NCBI GenBank assembly: GCA_033032175.1
Contig: CM065313.1
Location: forward strand, 14,175,327-14,239,326
Direction: 5' to 3'
DNA length: 64,000 nt
Source of the DNA: Saturnia japonica
Lineage: Eukaryota > Arthropoda > Insecta > Lepidoptera > Saturniidae
Each line of letters opens with the position of its first letter. The first letter of the stretch is position 1. A program made the position numbers and the translations under genes. The notes beneath the pieces were generated by a model that was not told the origin of the DNA, ran no database searches, and worked only from the letters and a program-made list of their open reading frames with translations. Below, piece after piece: positions 23,391 through 38,200 of the stretch.

Positions 23391-24344
23391 TTATCTACAT
23401 TTTATATTGTAACAATTTTTGTAAAGTGTTAACGTAATAACTATTTCTTATATCTCATCATGAATATATTTATATTAACGTTAAGACTAAAATAGTAACC
23501 TAAGATCATTTTCTTCTCATAAATTGTGTGACTAATTGAAGGGTCTGAAAATGTAAAGGGTCTAAGTTCCAATTTTCCACACGCACACCGCGCTGGCCGT
23601 TTTAAAGTGTAAGTACAGGGGCACTTAGACCGCATGTTTAAGTTATCTCTGTGTACTTAAAAAAATAGTGCCTAGGCTCTTGGACCCGCTTGGATATTGT
23701 TAGGCATAGCACTTAGACTGCAATTTTATTTGAAAAAAAGTATTGATTTGTGATTTTTTACGATTTTCAACCCTTCAAGTTGTCCACAATTATTTGGCAA
23801 CTCTGAAGAATACTAATTATTTTTTTACAATTATAACTGAAAAAATGAGTTAATTATTACTTAGTATTACTATAAATAAATATTGTAGTTTTTTTTAGGT
23901 TACAATATGATAGTTGTCACCTAAATTATTCTTCCCACTCTAATAAACAATTTCGAAGGCTTTAATCGTGCACAAATAAAATAGGATTTTATTGATAATA
24001 AAATTTCAATGATTTTTGTTAGGAATTTGTTTTAATCTTGATACAATGAAGAAAGTCTCAGTTGTCTTTTTGTAGACAATATCCAAGCTACATTTCGATT
24101 TATATACAAGTTCTTTTTTATTAGGGTAGCTACAACATATATATTATTAAATCTGAAGTATCTTTAGATAACTTTTGCAGCTTAAATCTTAGAGATACAT
24201 TTATATAACAATTAGTCTGCAAGTTTTGGTACAATTATAAATGCGAGGATTTGCGCGTAATTTATGTTTACCGATAAATATACCGATGTTTGGGAATTGA
24301 GATTTGATTTTAATTTTTTTTAAGTAATTAGGCTGCGTATCTAG

Positions 24345-24652
24345 CAGAGATGTGCGAGGTAGAGAGGTTATGCGCGAGGAAAAAATCCAAAAATAGGATT
24401 ACTTAATTTTCCTAGCCTCGTTTAGTGCAGCTCTGATGGATAAGGTAATAAAAAAAAGCGAGGGATGCGAATGAGAAATGTTGCGAGGGATGTGTTTCGC
24501 GGTATGTGACCGAGGAATGTGTGCGAAAGATGTGACGTTATGTGCGAATGTGTGTAAAACGGTGCGGGAAACGAGAGCTACTGGACCGCTACGCATGATC
24601 GCACCATTCTGCTACTCGCCGTTTTACAGCTTCGCTACCTCGCACATCTCTG
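24345..24652. mobile_element. hAT-like MITE
   Basis: Perfect 18-base terminal inverted repeats (CAGAGATGTGCGAGGTAG and its complement) bound 308 bases. CAGAGATG is a common hAT terminus. Flanks GTATCTAG and GTAGATAT agree at 5 of 8 positions, so a hAT-type duplication is only weakly supported. Interior repeats of GCGAGG and TGTGCGAA are subterminal-repeat-like. Confidence 0.65.
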
Positions 24653-26207
24653 GTAGATATGCAGGTTTAAGAGGAGACGTGGTCGGCAAGACATTTATTA
24701 TACAGTATGCGGCTATACCCAAACGACCGATATAGTTTTCGTGAGAGAGAACCTCAGCTCGAACTAATTATTCCCATGTTTTCTGCAAAAATGGAGTTTT
24801 TTTTTTTCAAGATTATAAGAAAATCTTTGGATATGTTTTTTTAAAAATCTATTGTTATATTAATCAATTTATGTAAAAAATCAAAACATACGAATAATGT
24901 AGTATTGTATGGTATCAAAATATATTTGTTCTAGTGCCATTAATATTGAGGGATAAAACAGACGAGTCCTTTTATGGACTTAACGCCGCCCGCATTTCCT
25001 CTTTACATAACTAAGCGACATGTTATTTGTCGTGATCATGAAATTGTTGTATCTAATATAGCTCTATTCTTCTATTTACTGAAACGAATGGTATTTATAA
25101 ATACAACAATATTCAAAGAATCGTCACTAAAAAGCCTATTATTGGAGTTGCATTTAATTTATTTCTAAATGTGTAAATAAATATAAATAACACGCTATTA
25201 GATAATTTAAAATTTTGTACATACAAGAGCTACGTGAAATGTAAGTACATGTTAAAATTAAGGTTTATATGATAAACCATAGATAACAATGTATATGATT
25301 ATGGAAGAATTTTCGATATAATTTTTAGTACTTAATTTATTTGTTATGTTCGCTGGATCTACTTGATGCATTCCTAAGGTTTTTAATAAATAATTCAAAA
25401 TGTTCAATAATACGAATAATAAAAATAATGGATGACTCAGTTTTTGTATTATTCATATCAAGATCACAAAATGAAGATAAATAAAATAAAAAATTGAATG
25501 CGAGTATGTATTAAAAGTTATAATTGTTGAATCTTCACAAATTTAGTAAGCAACGTAATAGTGTATTTTGTTACAATGTTGGTGCGCATTTTAAAAAGTT
25601 ATTGTAAAGAAGTTTAATTTAAAAAAGCTGTTTTCACTGTTTGGAATTTGAAGTAAATAAATATTCTCTTTACTAGAAGTAACTAAGCAAAACTTTACAT
25701 TATGACGAGGGACAGCAAAATCAATATGACAGTTTTTGTATCATACTACTATTTAAGTAAATACAAATCGCTCTAACGATCAAGTTAGAGTGACAAGGTA
25801 CCGATCTCCATACATACAAAACGATATCAAGTAAAACAACTTATACTACTTGAGAATCTTTTATTTCAACATGGTATTCCACAGTAAGAAGATAAATTCA
25901 TATTCGATTTATAAAATATAAAAAATAAACGCTTTTATAACAAACTCGTAATGAACATATTATATTATAACACAACCTTTGTGAGGCACAGCAAAGGTTA
26001 GCTGCCACAGAAATACAATTTCTTAAAAATAGTTATTAACGATAACTGCATGCATTATAAAAGGTGTAAGTAACAAATTTGACACCTTAAACTTTCAGTT
26101 TTAAAATTATCATCACACGTTCGCAACATCTCTTCAAGACTTGTTAGAATCACAGCGTTTCACGGCATTATATGTTTCATCATATTCAATGTTCGAATAG
26201 TTTTTGA
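24653..26207. other. region between convergent cindr and LRMDA-like genes
   Basis: AT-rich, with no coding exon seen. A minus-strand AATAAA lies at 25860-25865, about 340 bases beyond the LRMDA-like stop, and is a candidate polyadenylation signal for that gene. Confidence 0.4.
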
Positions 26208-26287
26208 TCACAAATCACTGTTGCGAATAAACCGATTACCTTCTGAATGTTTTCCGGTATACTTATATACACATTTGCCGTAGGCTC
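26208..26287 (-). CDS. LRMDA: LRMDA-like last exon
   Basis: Minus strand, acceptor TTTCAG. Completes a split Gly, then encodes AYGKCVYKYTGKHSEG and NRFIRNSDL, then TGA (plus-strand 26208-26210). Confidence 0.7.
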
Positions 26288-29200
26288 CTGAAATTTAATG
26301 TATCGTTATAAAAATCAGTTTGGGTTAATTACTACAATATTTTTAAACAAAATCACTTCTTTATTAAATATCAGCAATAAGTATTAACTAACTATTATAT
26401 GTACAAGTCTGTACATAAGAATGGTTTATATATACTAAAACTTTTCCACAAGTATACCTATAGATACCACAGTAAAAGAAACAATCGTGTAGATTTGGAA
26501 AAAAATGAGCACATAATATAAACAGACAGAACTATATGATGAAAAGAGAGAACTTTCTTCTTTTGAAACCGGTTCATAAATGTTAAAGTACCTTTATGTT
26601 TGCCCAATGATGCTAAATCGACGGGAAGAGGTCGCGCCGGTTTTACTGCTACGTTTAGGATCTCATGAGGTGCATCAGAAGAAACAGGGGGCCGACGAAC
26701 TCGCATGAACGCTCCTCGGATCGCGGCGTCCTTACGTTCCGTTGACGAGACTCGACGAGAATCCAAAAATCGTAGATTTGGTAACTCGTATATCATGAAG
26801 TATCTAAAATCGTTATTTACGAACTTTTTACAGCTATTTGTGTGGCGAATATATGGAAGTAAATCTTATCAAAGCTTTTTTAAGTGGAAAAATAAATATT
26901 AGTCATCTCAGCGAGTTATCACACATTGGCCTGTGACATTATTTCTTTAATAAAGACGATCTGCATATTGGTAATTAATAGAGGTGAAGTGAGTTTGGAT
27001 GCAGGAGGCTCAATGCAAAAATGAATGGAGGCAACTTTATCAGGGGGGAAGAATTGCGTTTGAGGATCAAAGAAGGCTTGAACTAGATTATAAGGCCGAA
27101 CACAGATAACAATAAGACAAAGATACACAGACTTGAAATATAAAATATAACTTTGTTAATGGTAACCCCAACATGCGCTTATTGCGCCTGTATATTACAA
27201 ATCATATTGGGTATAAAGACTTCAACTCATCTTTGCGCGCAGCCCTATGTGTGCCCATGCTTAAACAAATGCTTCATATAGTTCGTTTTGACTGGTGTTA
27301 CGTTTGTTTGAGACTTTCTTTTTAACAATATACCAGAGATTTTTTATTGGGTTTAAATCCGGACTATTTGCTGGCCAGTCTAAAAAGGATATACGCTGTT
27401 CGCTAAGGAAACATTTGACGCTATTGGCCGTGTGTTTAGGGTCATTGTCATGCTGAAAGATCCAGGTTACAGGCAAATTATCGTCCGAGTAGGGAAACAC
27501 TGTGTGCTCTAAGATATTTTTGTATTACTATTGATCCATTGTACCTTCAATCTTCCGAACGGGTCCAACTTCACATCCGGAAAAACACCCTCAAACTTTA
27601 ATGTTACCGCCACTGTGCTTGACTATACTCCTTGTGTATTTATAATTAAAAGCAATGTTTACAGGACGTCTAACATAGCGTTTTCCATCTGAATTTACCA
27701 TATTTATTTCTGTTTCATCTGAAAATAACACTTGTTTCCATTCTCATAACGTCCAATTAACATATTTTTTAGCGAATAATAATCGCTTCTCTCGGTGTTG
27801 CTTGGTAAGAAACGGTACCTTTCGAGAGATTCTTTCAAACAATTTAGCTTCCACTAATCTTCGGCGTATCAGTCTTGACGAGATGTTTCTCGGGTCATCA
27901 GGCGAAAAAACTTCATTTTTAATCTGGTTGGAGCCTTTACTTGGGTCTTTTTTAGCAACACGAACGATTAGCGTATGTACTCTGGGAGAGGTTTTTCTTG
28001 GCCAAGCCTTTCTAAGAACATTTCCAACAGTTCCATGTGTTTTATAATGATCAATTGCATTACAAACTTCCTTAACAGAACAATTTAAATGCTCAGCTAT
28101 TCTTCTGTACGCCCACTTATGATCTATATGTAAATTAACAATTATTTGCTTAGTTGACGCGTCACAACATTTATTTTTGCCCATTTTGAACAAAATAAAA
28201 TTCAGATTACATTTTGAATTGCCGCCAAAATAATAGAAAAAGCCAAGAAAGAAAGGTTATTCTCCAAGTTCAAAAAAGAACGAGCTAGGCTAGGCGTCCA
28301 AGCGGCCAGTAACAGAAAATAAATTCCTACATGTGTAAAACTCATTTTGTAATGAGTTTTTTATTTGAGCGGCTATATTATTGCATGATTATTAATTATT
28401 TAATGTGTATATTTTTTTACGAACATTTGTACGTTGAAGTTATACTTTCTTTATTCATAAGAAGTGTTTCTAATTATATGACCACCACTGTTTCCGTACG
28501 CATGAGTTGTACAGTAGCCGGTTGTAAATAATGCACATCGACCTCAAGAGGAAGATAAACAACCTTTGATTAGCAATTAGCACTATTTATCGTTTTCTTT
28601 CTGACTGGGAAATGAAAGGGGCCTCGCAATGCGGTCTCGCCGACTTCTACATTTGGTCTAGCGCCGCCACTGCAGTCGGTAATAAAAATGTCAGGTTCTT
28701 TACGTAAAAAATGTTTCACCTAACCAATTGTTGCGCTCGATAATGCGTCGTATCACAATAATCAAAACATTAAAATGCTAAATTCTAAAAAAAGATAGGT
28801 ATTCAGCAATGGGTAACAAAAAATAATTAGCAATATGATATAAAAAGTCTTCGTCTACCGTCATATCATCCTAAACAATATAGAAAATATTTGGGGAATT
28901 TAAAAATATATATTTCTTTATACAACATTCAACAGAACGTGATGGAAATAATGATATTAATAGAAAGTTCATTATTTGATATTTCAAACGCAAACGTAGT
29001 CACACTGCATCTATAGACGCTTTACGCACACATAGGGCCGTGCGCACAAATGAGTTGAACTGTCTATACGTTAATGACATTTACGGCCTAAATACCCCAC
29101 CTACTAGATGTAGTTTGGTCGTTGTAGCCGAAATTGGCTAGGATTGTTATTAGGTTTTATATTGTATTTATGGGGCGGTTGCTAGTATGTAATAAAAATA

Positions 29201-32200
29201 GGCGATATATTTTTAAACACTCACCTATATCTCTGGTAATCGGAGTCATCTTTATCCATGTCTGATAATTGATTAGGGCACGCTTTGTTACTAAGTAAGC
29301 TCAAATAGGATATCAGTGGGAAGTGTTCTTTTATTCTGTTCACCAAGCCTTCTAAGTCTGAAAACTAAAAATTATACATTATATTTTTCAGTGTACCTAC
29401 ATACAATTACTTATTAGACAAGTAAACTGTTGGCACTAAAATACTGGTTAAAGCTGAACAAGGTATAATCACAGTCGTTGTTTTGATTGCGCATTGCCCA
29501 AGTACGTTACTACAGTAGATTTTTTGTCCATTACAACATACATTTACATTAAACATTTTATTTTTATTAAAATATTGTATTTTGTATACATATTGTGTTG
29601 ATTTATGACATAACTTCTCACGTCCCTACATGTTAATCTGAATCGAAGGACCAATTCCTTTGTAAGAGGTATGGGGTTTTATATGTTATTAATATTTTTT
29701 CACATAACAATACGTAATGAGAAACGAGCACTTAAGAATCACGGAATGCTGTTTTTGATGTTGTTAAATCTAAGTTGTCATTTCATTCATAATTAGCGTA
29801 AATGGTTAAATATATCTTCAATATTTAATAAACTTTTCTTCCATGTCCCGCTCGTTTATTAGAAAAGTATATTAAATATCGTATATATCAATTTTTACTC
29901 AAAGAAAACATTCTTTCATTTTTTTGGATGAAATAACTGTATTTACAGATTTTATAAAAAAGCTTACCTGTACCGAGAATCGAGCATACTAAAAATGCAA
30001 AAAACAGACATGCACCATATTATTATTATTGTTTGTTGTTGTTACATATTATTAGCTGTATATACACTTAGTTCTAAAAAGTAAAAGAATGCATTTCATG
30101 AAATCGATAAGAAAATTTCGAAATAAAATACGTAAAAAATTTTGATGTAAACTGAAAATTGTCTCTTTAATTTATTGCCCGCTTTTAGTTAAAGGAATTT
30201 TAAATATACCTACAAATTCATAGTAAAATCATATCATTTTTTTTTTAGATAAGTAAGTTATCTTCAACTGCATGTAATTACCGGAAGTCTCAAACAGTCT
30301 CGGTTTAGCAAACACTAACATTACTTTATCAGCCATTTATAATTAATTTAAGACCTCATTCGTCTGATGTTTTGATCCATTTATAACGACAGCAATTGTA
30401 AAATACTTTATTACCTGATTATTATTCAGTGACAACGTTCTCAAGTGTGGAAGTTTAGGAAATGCAACGTTGTTTCCCAATTGATTGTTGTCCAATATTA
30501 ACTCTTCTAATTTGACAAATTGATCCAAACCCTTCAAGGTTTCAATGCTGTTGTAGCTGGAAATATATGTCATAGTAAGCTTTAAGGATCTTTATACTAC
30601 AATAAGAACTAACGAACTGTACTTTATACTAAGATAAGACACTATGATAACTATACTATAGAATACTTACTAATGAATCAAAGTAGGTATTAGGTAGCAC
30701 GGAAAGTACCCGGAATCATCGTAGGTAGATGAAAAGATTAATTACAAAACAGGAAACTAAAAATAGAGTATATTTTCTCTATATAATCCAGTATGACGTA
30801 GAAGTTCCAGATAGCTTTGGTAACAAATTTAAAGATAGCCAAATTAATATCAAGGCTATGAGGACCAGGATAGAAAACTATATACTTATTATCCGTTAAA
30901 ATCGATTGATCAGAATTGATACGAAATGATGATAATCGCCTAAATAATAACATCAGCCTGTAAGTACCCCACTCCTGGGCAAAACCGAGAAATAGAGTTT
31001 ATATTTTCCCACAAACTGTGGTACTATAAGAATATTTCTCCACCATTCATGTTCCTTCATGATCTTTACATTCATCGTCAGCCTATAGTGTTGCCAATAT
31101 GATTTAGTAAATGTATACGAATTTCAAAAAAAACGTTCGTACAGGGTTCGAACCTGCGGTCATCGGATCGATATTTCGCCAGTCTAAACCACTCCACTTC
31201 CACGACTTCCTTCATTGTCTATGATTGTGAAATTTCAATCTTACCTTAAATCTAAACATTTCACTTTACTGCCATACATTTTATGCAAGGCTGGCGGTAT
31301 TCGCGTACAGTCGTGTCCACAATAGCTTAACTGTAACAATGAATTGTAATATTATAAGTGTTGTAATAATAAAACAAAATATTTAAACAATTCTTTATAT
31401 TTCCGATTTATTTACCTAATACGAATTTAATAGGCACTATTCAAGTGGATTTTCTATAGTGACATCTTATACATTACATATAAAAATCAGCCTTTTATGT
31501 AATCGAAACAACCTATACAAATTATACTTGTACAGGTACACGAACGTTCTGTTATAGGCATGTAAAGTGTACCTAACAATATATCGAAGCTCCCACGTGG
31601 GCAATATGTTTTCATAATAAGTAGGTAGGTAAATGTAAAAAAAGACCACGACTGTTCTATACATAAATATGGTACGACACAAAATACTAGTTGGAATCGG
31701 AATCTTTGCGACCCGTGAACAAATAAACCAAAACTTACTTTGGCTTATTGTGTTACGAAGTTGTATATGGTCGACGAACCACTTAATTTACCTATTTCGT
31801 CGCTCACTATATGAGTTTATCATCATGACGAATTCATATAAAGATAGGTAGAAAAGCATCGGATGCGTGATAAAGTACAAAAATGTGTAAAAAGAGCATA
31901 TCTATTTGTATTTTTTCAGTTTGAACTAGATCTATATCAAATTTGCATTGTAGTATAATACGCAATAATCATAATTATTATTAGTAGTACCTACCTACCT
32001 GGGGCCAGTAGGTCCACCATACTTCAACTCTTTCACATTCTTAAACATAGGACTAACCATGGGGCTAATAACTTAACTTCTAGATTATTGCGTACATACA
32101 ATAAAAAAATTCAGCGACATGACCTTTGTCATAAGAAGTATCACAATAGTATTATAACTAAAAACGATTTCAGAAACCATTGAAAATAGATGTAATTGGT

Positions 32201-35200
32201 AAGTAAATAGTATATACTCATACATGTCTACATTCACACACGCATACCCACTGATTTCTTTATTTAATTTTTAGATATTAGTAATAATATTTACTTATGT
32301 ATGTTAATGGCTAAATAATAAATTTTGTTTATATTATTGATATTCAAGCTGTGAATTTTATTAAATAAATAAATACCAGGCATACCAAAAACAATTTTAC
32401 GATATTGGTGTGGAATTCTATAATATTTTAAACTCTGAGCGGGACAACTTTTATAAAATGCAGATAATGTATGCAATGTAAGATATTGATATCTGCCTGT
32501 ATGTTCATGAATGGTCGAATTAAGAATTAAATTGAAATAATATTTTTGCGAGATGTGTGAACCGATTGAGATATGCAACATTTGTTTTGTAGACTGAATG
32601 TGGCCGGGACAACCTACAACGTTAATCTTTTATACGTTAGTTTAACCTGAACGTTATGAATCAAGGTAGGTATCTTTCATAAAATCTTGTCTACGCCTGC
32701 AACTGAGAAAGCCAAGATTATAAATGAAAGTTTGTTGATAGAACACTAAGTTAGCTGTGTAATTATTATGTTTAGGATACGAAGGGACTAATATGTTCTT
32801 CTGGTACCGAAGTACCTAAATTAAATAAAGGTAAAAAAAGCTTTATTCAGTTTACGTACTGAGATGATACGAAAGTAAATTCCGCATAAATCGTATTGTT
32901 AATGATGCAGACGTTACCAAATACATTGAGCCGCTGCATCTGCTCAGTAACATTGCCTCTCTGAGCCTGTTCTATCGCCTGTATCATGGTAAGTGCTTTG
33001 AAGAGCCGTTCAATCTAATTCCCACCTCTCCCTTTCACAATAGAACCATAAGCGCTGGGCTTCGGAGTCACAGTTTTACTGTGACCTCCATCTCGGCTCG
33101 ACCTAAAAACTTTCTCTGCCTTATCTTTGTCGTACCGTGAAGCTGTGGCTTCATCTCCCGGCCAGTGTGTTCGCTCCTTTTTATGACATCGGGTCCTTCA
33201 ACGTAACGTGAAGAGATATTTATGCAGGCCAAGATGACAGCGGTGACCCCCTTGTCGCCATTGTGTTTAGATTATACAGTGCTTACCATCAGAGACAGAA
33301 GCGCAGTAGTTAAAAATCATTATTTTAAACACGCATTAATATGTACGCATCTACCTGATTATAATTTCCAAAGGCTTTAAAATGATAAGTTAACAGTAAA
33401 TCCTGAAAATAGTGTACAATAAAAGTAATTAATCAAAAATAATTAACTATCAATTACGCAGACAACAATAGTTCATGATTTTGTACAATTTATTATAACA
33501 GAAGATAAATGCTTTTGTAGGGGAAATTTGTAAGGAAACTCTATCAAGGCGTCTTACGCAAGTCACGTAATAATATTAACTATGCCACACAAAGAAAAGA
33601 TAGGCACAAAAAGATGAAATCAAATTATAATCCGAAATATAAAAGGAAGTTTTATTAAAACGAATCCTATTACATTTCGATTAACTGAGATGGCTAGATA
33701 TTAAAAGAAAATGAATTTTCTGCTGCAAATGGAATATTAAATTAACTTAATATGTAATTTCAGATTTTGTAACAAAGATAAACATTCCTTGACATTTGCG
33801 GACGACCTGTAAATACAACGAAAGCCAACTTCTGGTATAGGGTTAAAAGGAAATGAGAAAGTTGATAGTGTAGCCAGGAGAGCGTTAAGTAATTGAAGGT
33901 TCAGCTATAAGTATTCCACCTTATTATTTAGAAGTTTTAGGTAAAATCAAGAGGAAATGCTGTGACATGTGGAAAGAATATTTTGATCTAGTTTCAAAAG
34001 AGAAAGGAATTTGGTACCGAACAATACAATGTCAGCCTCCTCCTGTACCTTGGTTCTTAGAAGCCAATATGGATAAAACTTCTGTTGTTACGTCTTTTAG
34101 GTTAAGGTCTGGACACATTTCATCAAGAAAATTTGGTTATCTCATGTTGTTGACTCCCCATTTTGCAACCAGTGTGATAAGATGGATGATATCCATCATT
34201 TCTTGATGAAGTGTTCCAGTAATAATAATTATAGGATAGCCTTAAACAATAAATATAAAATTAATATATGTGATGTGGGTGTATATCACAGTATTCTGAC
34301 AGAAAAGTCTTTTTCCTCAGAAATTTGTTGTCTTAGATGTTTTTTTTTAGTTTATAGTGCTTGTTTGTATAAGTAGTAAGTATAAGTTATGATGGGACTG
34401 GCAAACCCTTAGTGACAAAAGTCTCTAAATAAAATTGAAATTATAAAAAAAACTCTAATCTTAAAATAATAGTTACCTACTTAATGTTTATGCCCGGTTC
34501 ATTTGATTTAGCGCCGATTGCCCTTTGGCCTTGAAGTACGAATTTTGACCAAGTGTTTATGGAACACATATAGGTAACATGAAATTTTATAGTTCCAAGT
34601 AATATAAGCCAGCAATATTTCTGGACATTCCATACAAATTTAGATAGCAGGTTATTAAAATAAAATAAATAAATACACGCATCACTAACGTCATATCAAT
34701 CTTCATAAAAAATAAGGAATACTTATTTAGAAATTACCTTTATAATATAAGGAATATAATCATCACAATTAATTAATTTGAAATACCTTTAACTTACAAA
34801 ACAAAAATAATGTAAACTTGTAAAGTTCTTTGATGTCGACATTATATTCAAGCTGTAACGTTAAAAATCGTAGGTATTATGACATCGTAAACACTAACTG
34901 TAATACGTATTACTATATTAATTTCAAATAAAGAGATTCGAAAAAAATATTGCGCATCCGTCAAATACATAGATAGATTCGAATTCATACGCTGCAAAAC
35001 GTATATTACCCACTCATACCGTTACAGAGACTATCTGTTGACCGATTTATTAAGAAAACGTTTACGCACCCCAGAAACGAACGCCCCAGGAACATTTAAT
35101 GTAAACTAATACGTAACTAGTATTAGGTTAAATTCATAGCAGAGACGTATGGCTGATAGTTAAATGTGAGTACTATGGTGCGTCTCAGGGATTTGAGTTA

Positions 35201-38200
35201 TCACAAAGCATGAAACATAAGTTTCAAAACACCTAAATATTATTTTTTTGTCGCAGTTTTTCATACACGAATTTACAGGTGGACGAAGTCGCGGGCACAG
35301 CTAGTAAACAAATAAATGTGTTTCTTCGATAGTACTTAACTTTTTCATAAAGGTGAGATTTCCAGAAAATAAAGATTATATAGTACGTTACATTCCCGTA
35401 ACGATTAGTTTTATTATATTGTAAGGGTATATGACACACATTTATCGCACTATAAAATATGCTTTAAGAGGTCGCTGATTAAAAGTAAACACGTTGTTAT
35501 TGTATTACTTTTGCTAATAATACATATTCCTGTTATAGAAATATATTCTTCTTGTTATATAGTAGCAACAGTGTTCCTCCACAATTCTGCCAGCATCATG
35601 TAAATATAATATTTTTCTAGTCTTGTTATATTCAAACATAGCTTTAACAAGATGGTGGATTCCTTGTTAAAACTGTCCAGGGTGTTTTTGTGGCAACTTA
35701 AAATGCATGTTCGTAGTTCTTCAAAAAATTCAGATATATGTATAAACACATTCATGGGTGTTACCACGATTTTGGCCAAGGCCAAGAGTTGCAGGCAAGG
35801 ATAAAATAATGTTAAACAATATTTTATACTAACTTGGCAATATGATTTCATAGTACCTGATGGTAAAAGTACGGTAAAATCCAAAAAGAAAGGTGACTGT
35901 TGGTGACAGCTTCCATCGACAGTAGTCGCCGTCATACCCCTTCACGCATCGTTTAAGTACCCAATATCATAGGAAAGAGGGAACACCTTGACTGGGAGAT
36001 CATTTCACATTCATACGGTAACAATAAGGGTAAGAATTTGCGATATTATTTTTTCATGTCGTGATGGCTACTACAGTGTAACTGTAGCTCCGTAAGCCAG
36101 TCCACGTGGTTTTGGAAGATAATAGGTTAATTTCAAATAGCTTTTCATAACGTACACCATGATACAGACTATAAAATGCTCAGCGAGGCAATGTCCCATC
36201 GTATCCGAAGCGGTTTTAAATACTTACTGATTGATACCTGTATCATTTACAACGCGGACATCCCGTCATTGCAATCTGTCCAAGGAATCAAGGACGTATT
36301 GGGCGGAACCTTCCCAGAAATACGAACATTATTTTATGCACGGCCGAACTTGAGTCTTATAAAGAGAGTACAGCTAGTCGGGCGTGGAAAACCATCGCAT
36401 TCTGATCAGGTTGTCAGTCTTCTGGATGTTGCGGAGATAAAGATAACGCTTCCAATATGATCCTTGAGATTAAAGTTATAACAGATATGTAAGATATTGA
36501 GGCTGTCACACTTTCCAAGCATCTAAGTAATTGTAAATAGAGAAAAGCGAGGCTTTTTTACATGAGAAAACAAGCAAACTCAAGAATATTACTTTCCCCT
36601 CATGAAGATAAGAAGATATAGAACTGATTGAGGTCAGTAACAAGATCTGCCCGTAATCTCTCTGCTTCAATTCGACTACAATTATACTGCTTTATCACTC
36701 ATGTACCATGCTCTAATCTGCATAGCAATGAATGCAAGCAGAGGCTTATTATCTACTAGCTGTGCCCGTGGCTTCGCTCACGTGGACTACAGAATACCCG
36801 CGCGAATGATGCTCCCCGGTTCCCGGCTATTTTGAAGACAAAAATGCTTATTGTGGGTGTTCCTTAAAAGACCGATATATACTCTCCCGGACATTTTTTG
36901 TAGGTCGTTTTAATGCTTATAATTATGTAGTACATTAATTTGCTATATCTCTTATGGTTTACTAAGCATAAGCCATTTAAGCGCCCGAATTGATTCACCA
37001 TGATCAGTTTTTTTTTATTTGTGCGGGACCCTAATTTTTTTTCTATAATAAAAGTAGCCTAAGTTACTTCCTATATCATCAGCTATCTATCAGTGAAAGT
37101 CCCGTCAAAATCGGTCCAACCGTTTCGGAGATTACCCGGAACAAACAGACAGACAGACAAAAATTAAAAAAATGGGCTTTTTGTTATGGGTATCGTATAT
37201 ACTTTCATATGCATTTAGTAAAAAACTGTTATTTTGACATTACAAACAGTTACACTTCAATTTTATTAATTGTATAGATATCATGAAAGAACCATGGTGG
37301 GTGAAAACAAAGAAACTGGTAGGACTGAATTAACTGGCATGAGCTTTGAACTGTATCCATTATCAAGTACATACACATATTATATGCACATGCAAAAAGT
37401 TACATTTCCATGTATACAGGTTCTCAGGGACCCCTTATGCCCTAAGTTTGGACAAAGATCGCGGTGCAAGGCCGTATCAAACACTTCCCGGCGATGCAGC
37501 ACATATACTAAAAATCGCCTATTGATCGATTCGTATGAAAGCCATATTATTGTTGATAATTTATTAAGGAGTGATCTTTTGGGTAGTAGATAAGGTGTGT
37601 ATTTATGATTTGTTCCATGACTTTACACAAGACTCTGAAGTTACGGCGATTGGATAAAAGCTGTTACACATTGGCATTTTTCCAAATTTTAGCGCAACAC
37701 CAGGTTTGTAGCACAGGCGGTATAGACGTGTTAGTGCTGAGGACTTTTGGGCTGCACAGCTTTTTAAGTATTACCGCTGAGATACCATTAGGACCACTGG
37801 ATTCCAAGCATTGAGCGAAAGTAGCTCTCTGTGCACGTTACTTTGCCAAATATGTACTTATAGGCATTTATTTATAGGCTGTTGCGAGCTATGATCGTCG
37901 AGCATGGAGTTAACCGCAAAGATGTTAGTCATTAAAGTTGCTTTCTCGCATGGTTTGTGAGCGAGTACCTCAGCAGGGCAGCAATTGATAATTAAAATAG
38001 GCTTGTATTGATTTGGTCATACGCCAACATGTACAACTGTTAGCCGGATGTTGGCCAAAAAGGACAATGCACTGGGCATCTGTTATAATGTAAGAAACCC
38101 TCTTACAGGACTTGGTGGCACTGTTTTAAGTTGCTTTGAAGGAGCTGTCATTGGGATCTTTATTTGCACTATTTAAGCATGATATGAAGAAGCAGGTTGC

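Noticed and set aside
31126..31205. A genuine tRNA gene on the minus strand
   Set aside because: Boxes A and B are present, but the sequences flanking them do not pair into an acceptor stem.
31999..32070. Minus-strand exon-like stretch (MFKNVKELKYGGPTGP) ending at GGCCCCAG/GTAGGT in phase 2
   Set aside because: The phase would fit the LRMDA LRR exon, but it encodes no leucine-rich repeat and no cap, and the Gly-rich text looks like retroelement debris. Not enough to call an exon.
32291..32581. 96-codon minus-strand frame (QYRKIVFGMPGIYLFNKI)
   Set aside because: Could be LINE debris, but the resemblance is too weak to name. Not coded as a gene.
36176..36460. 94-codon plus-strand frame
   Set aside because: No family recognised on either strand. 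Located in retroelement-rich intron sequence with no splice or promoter support.
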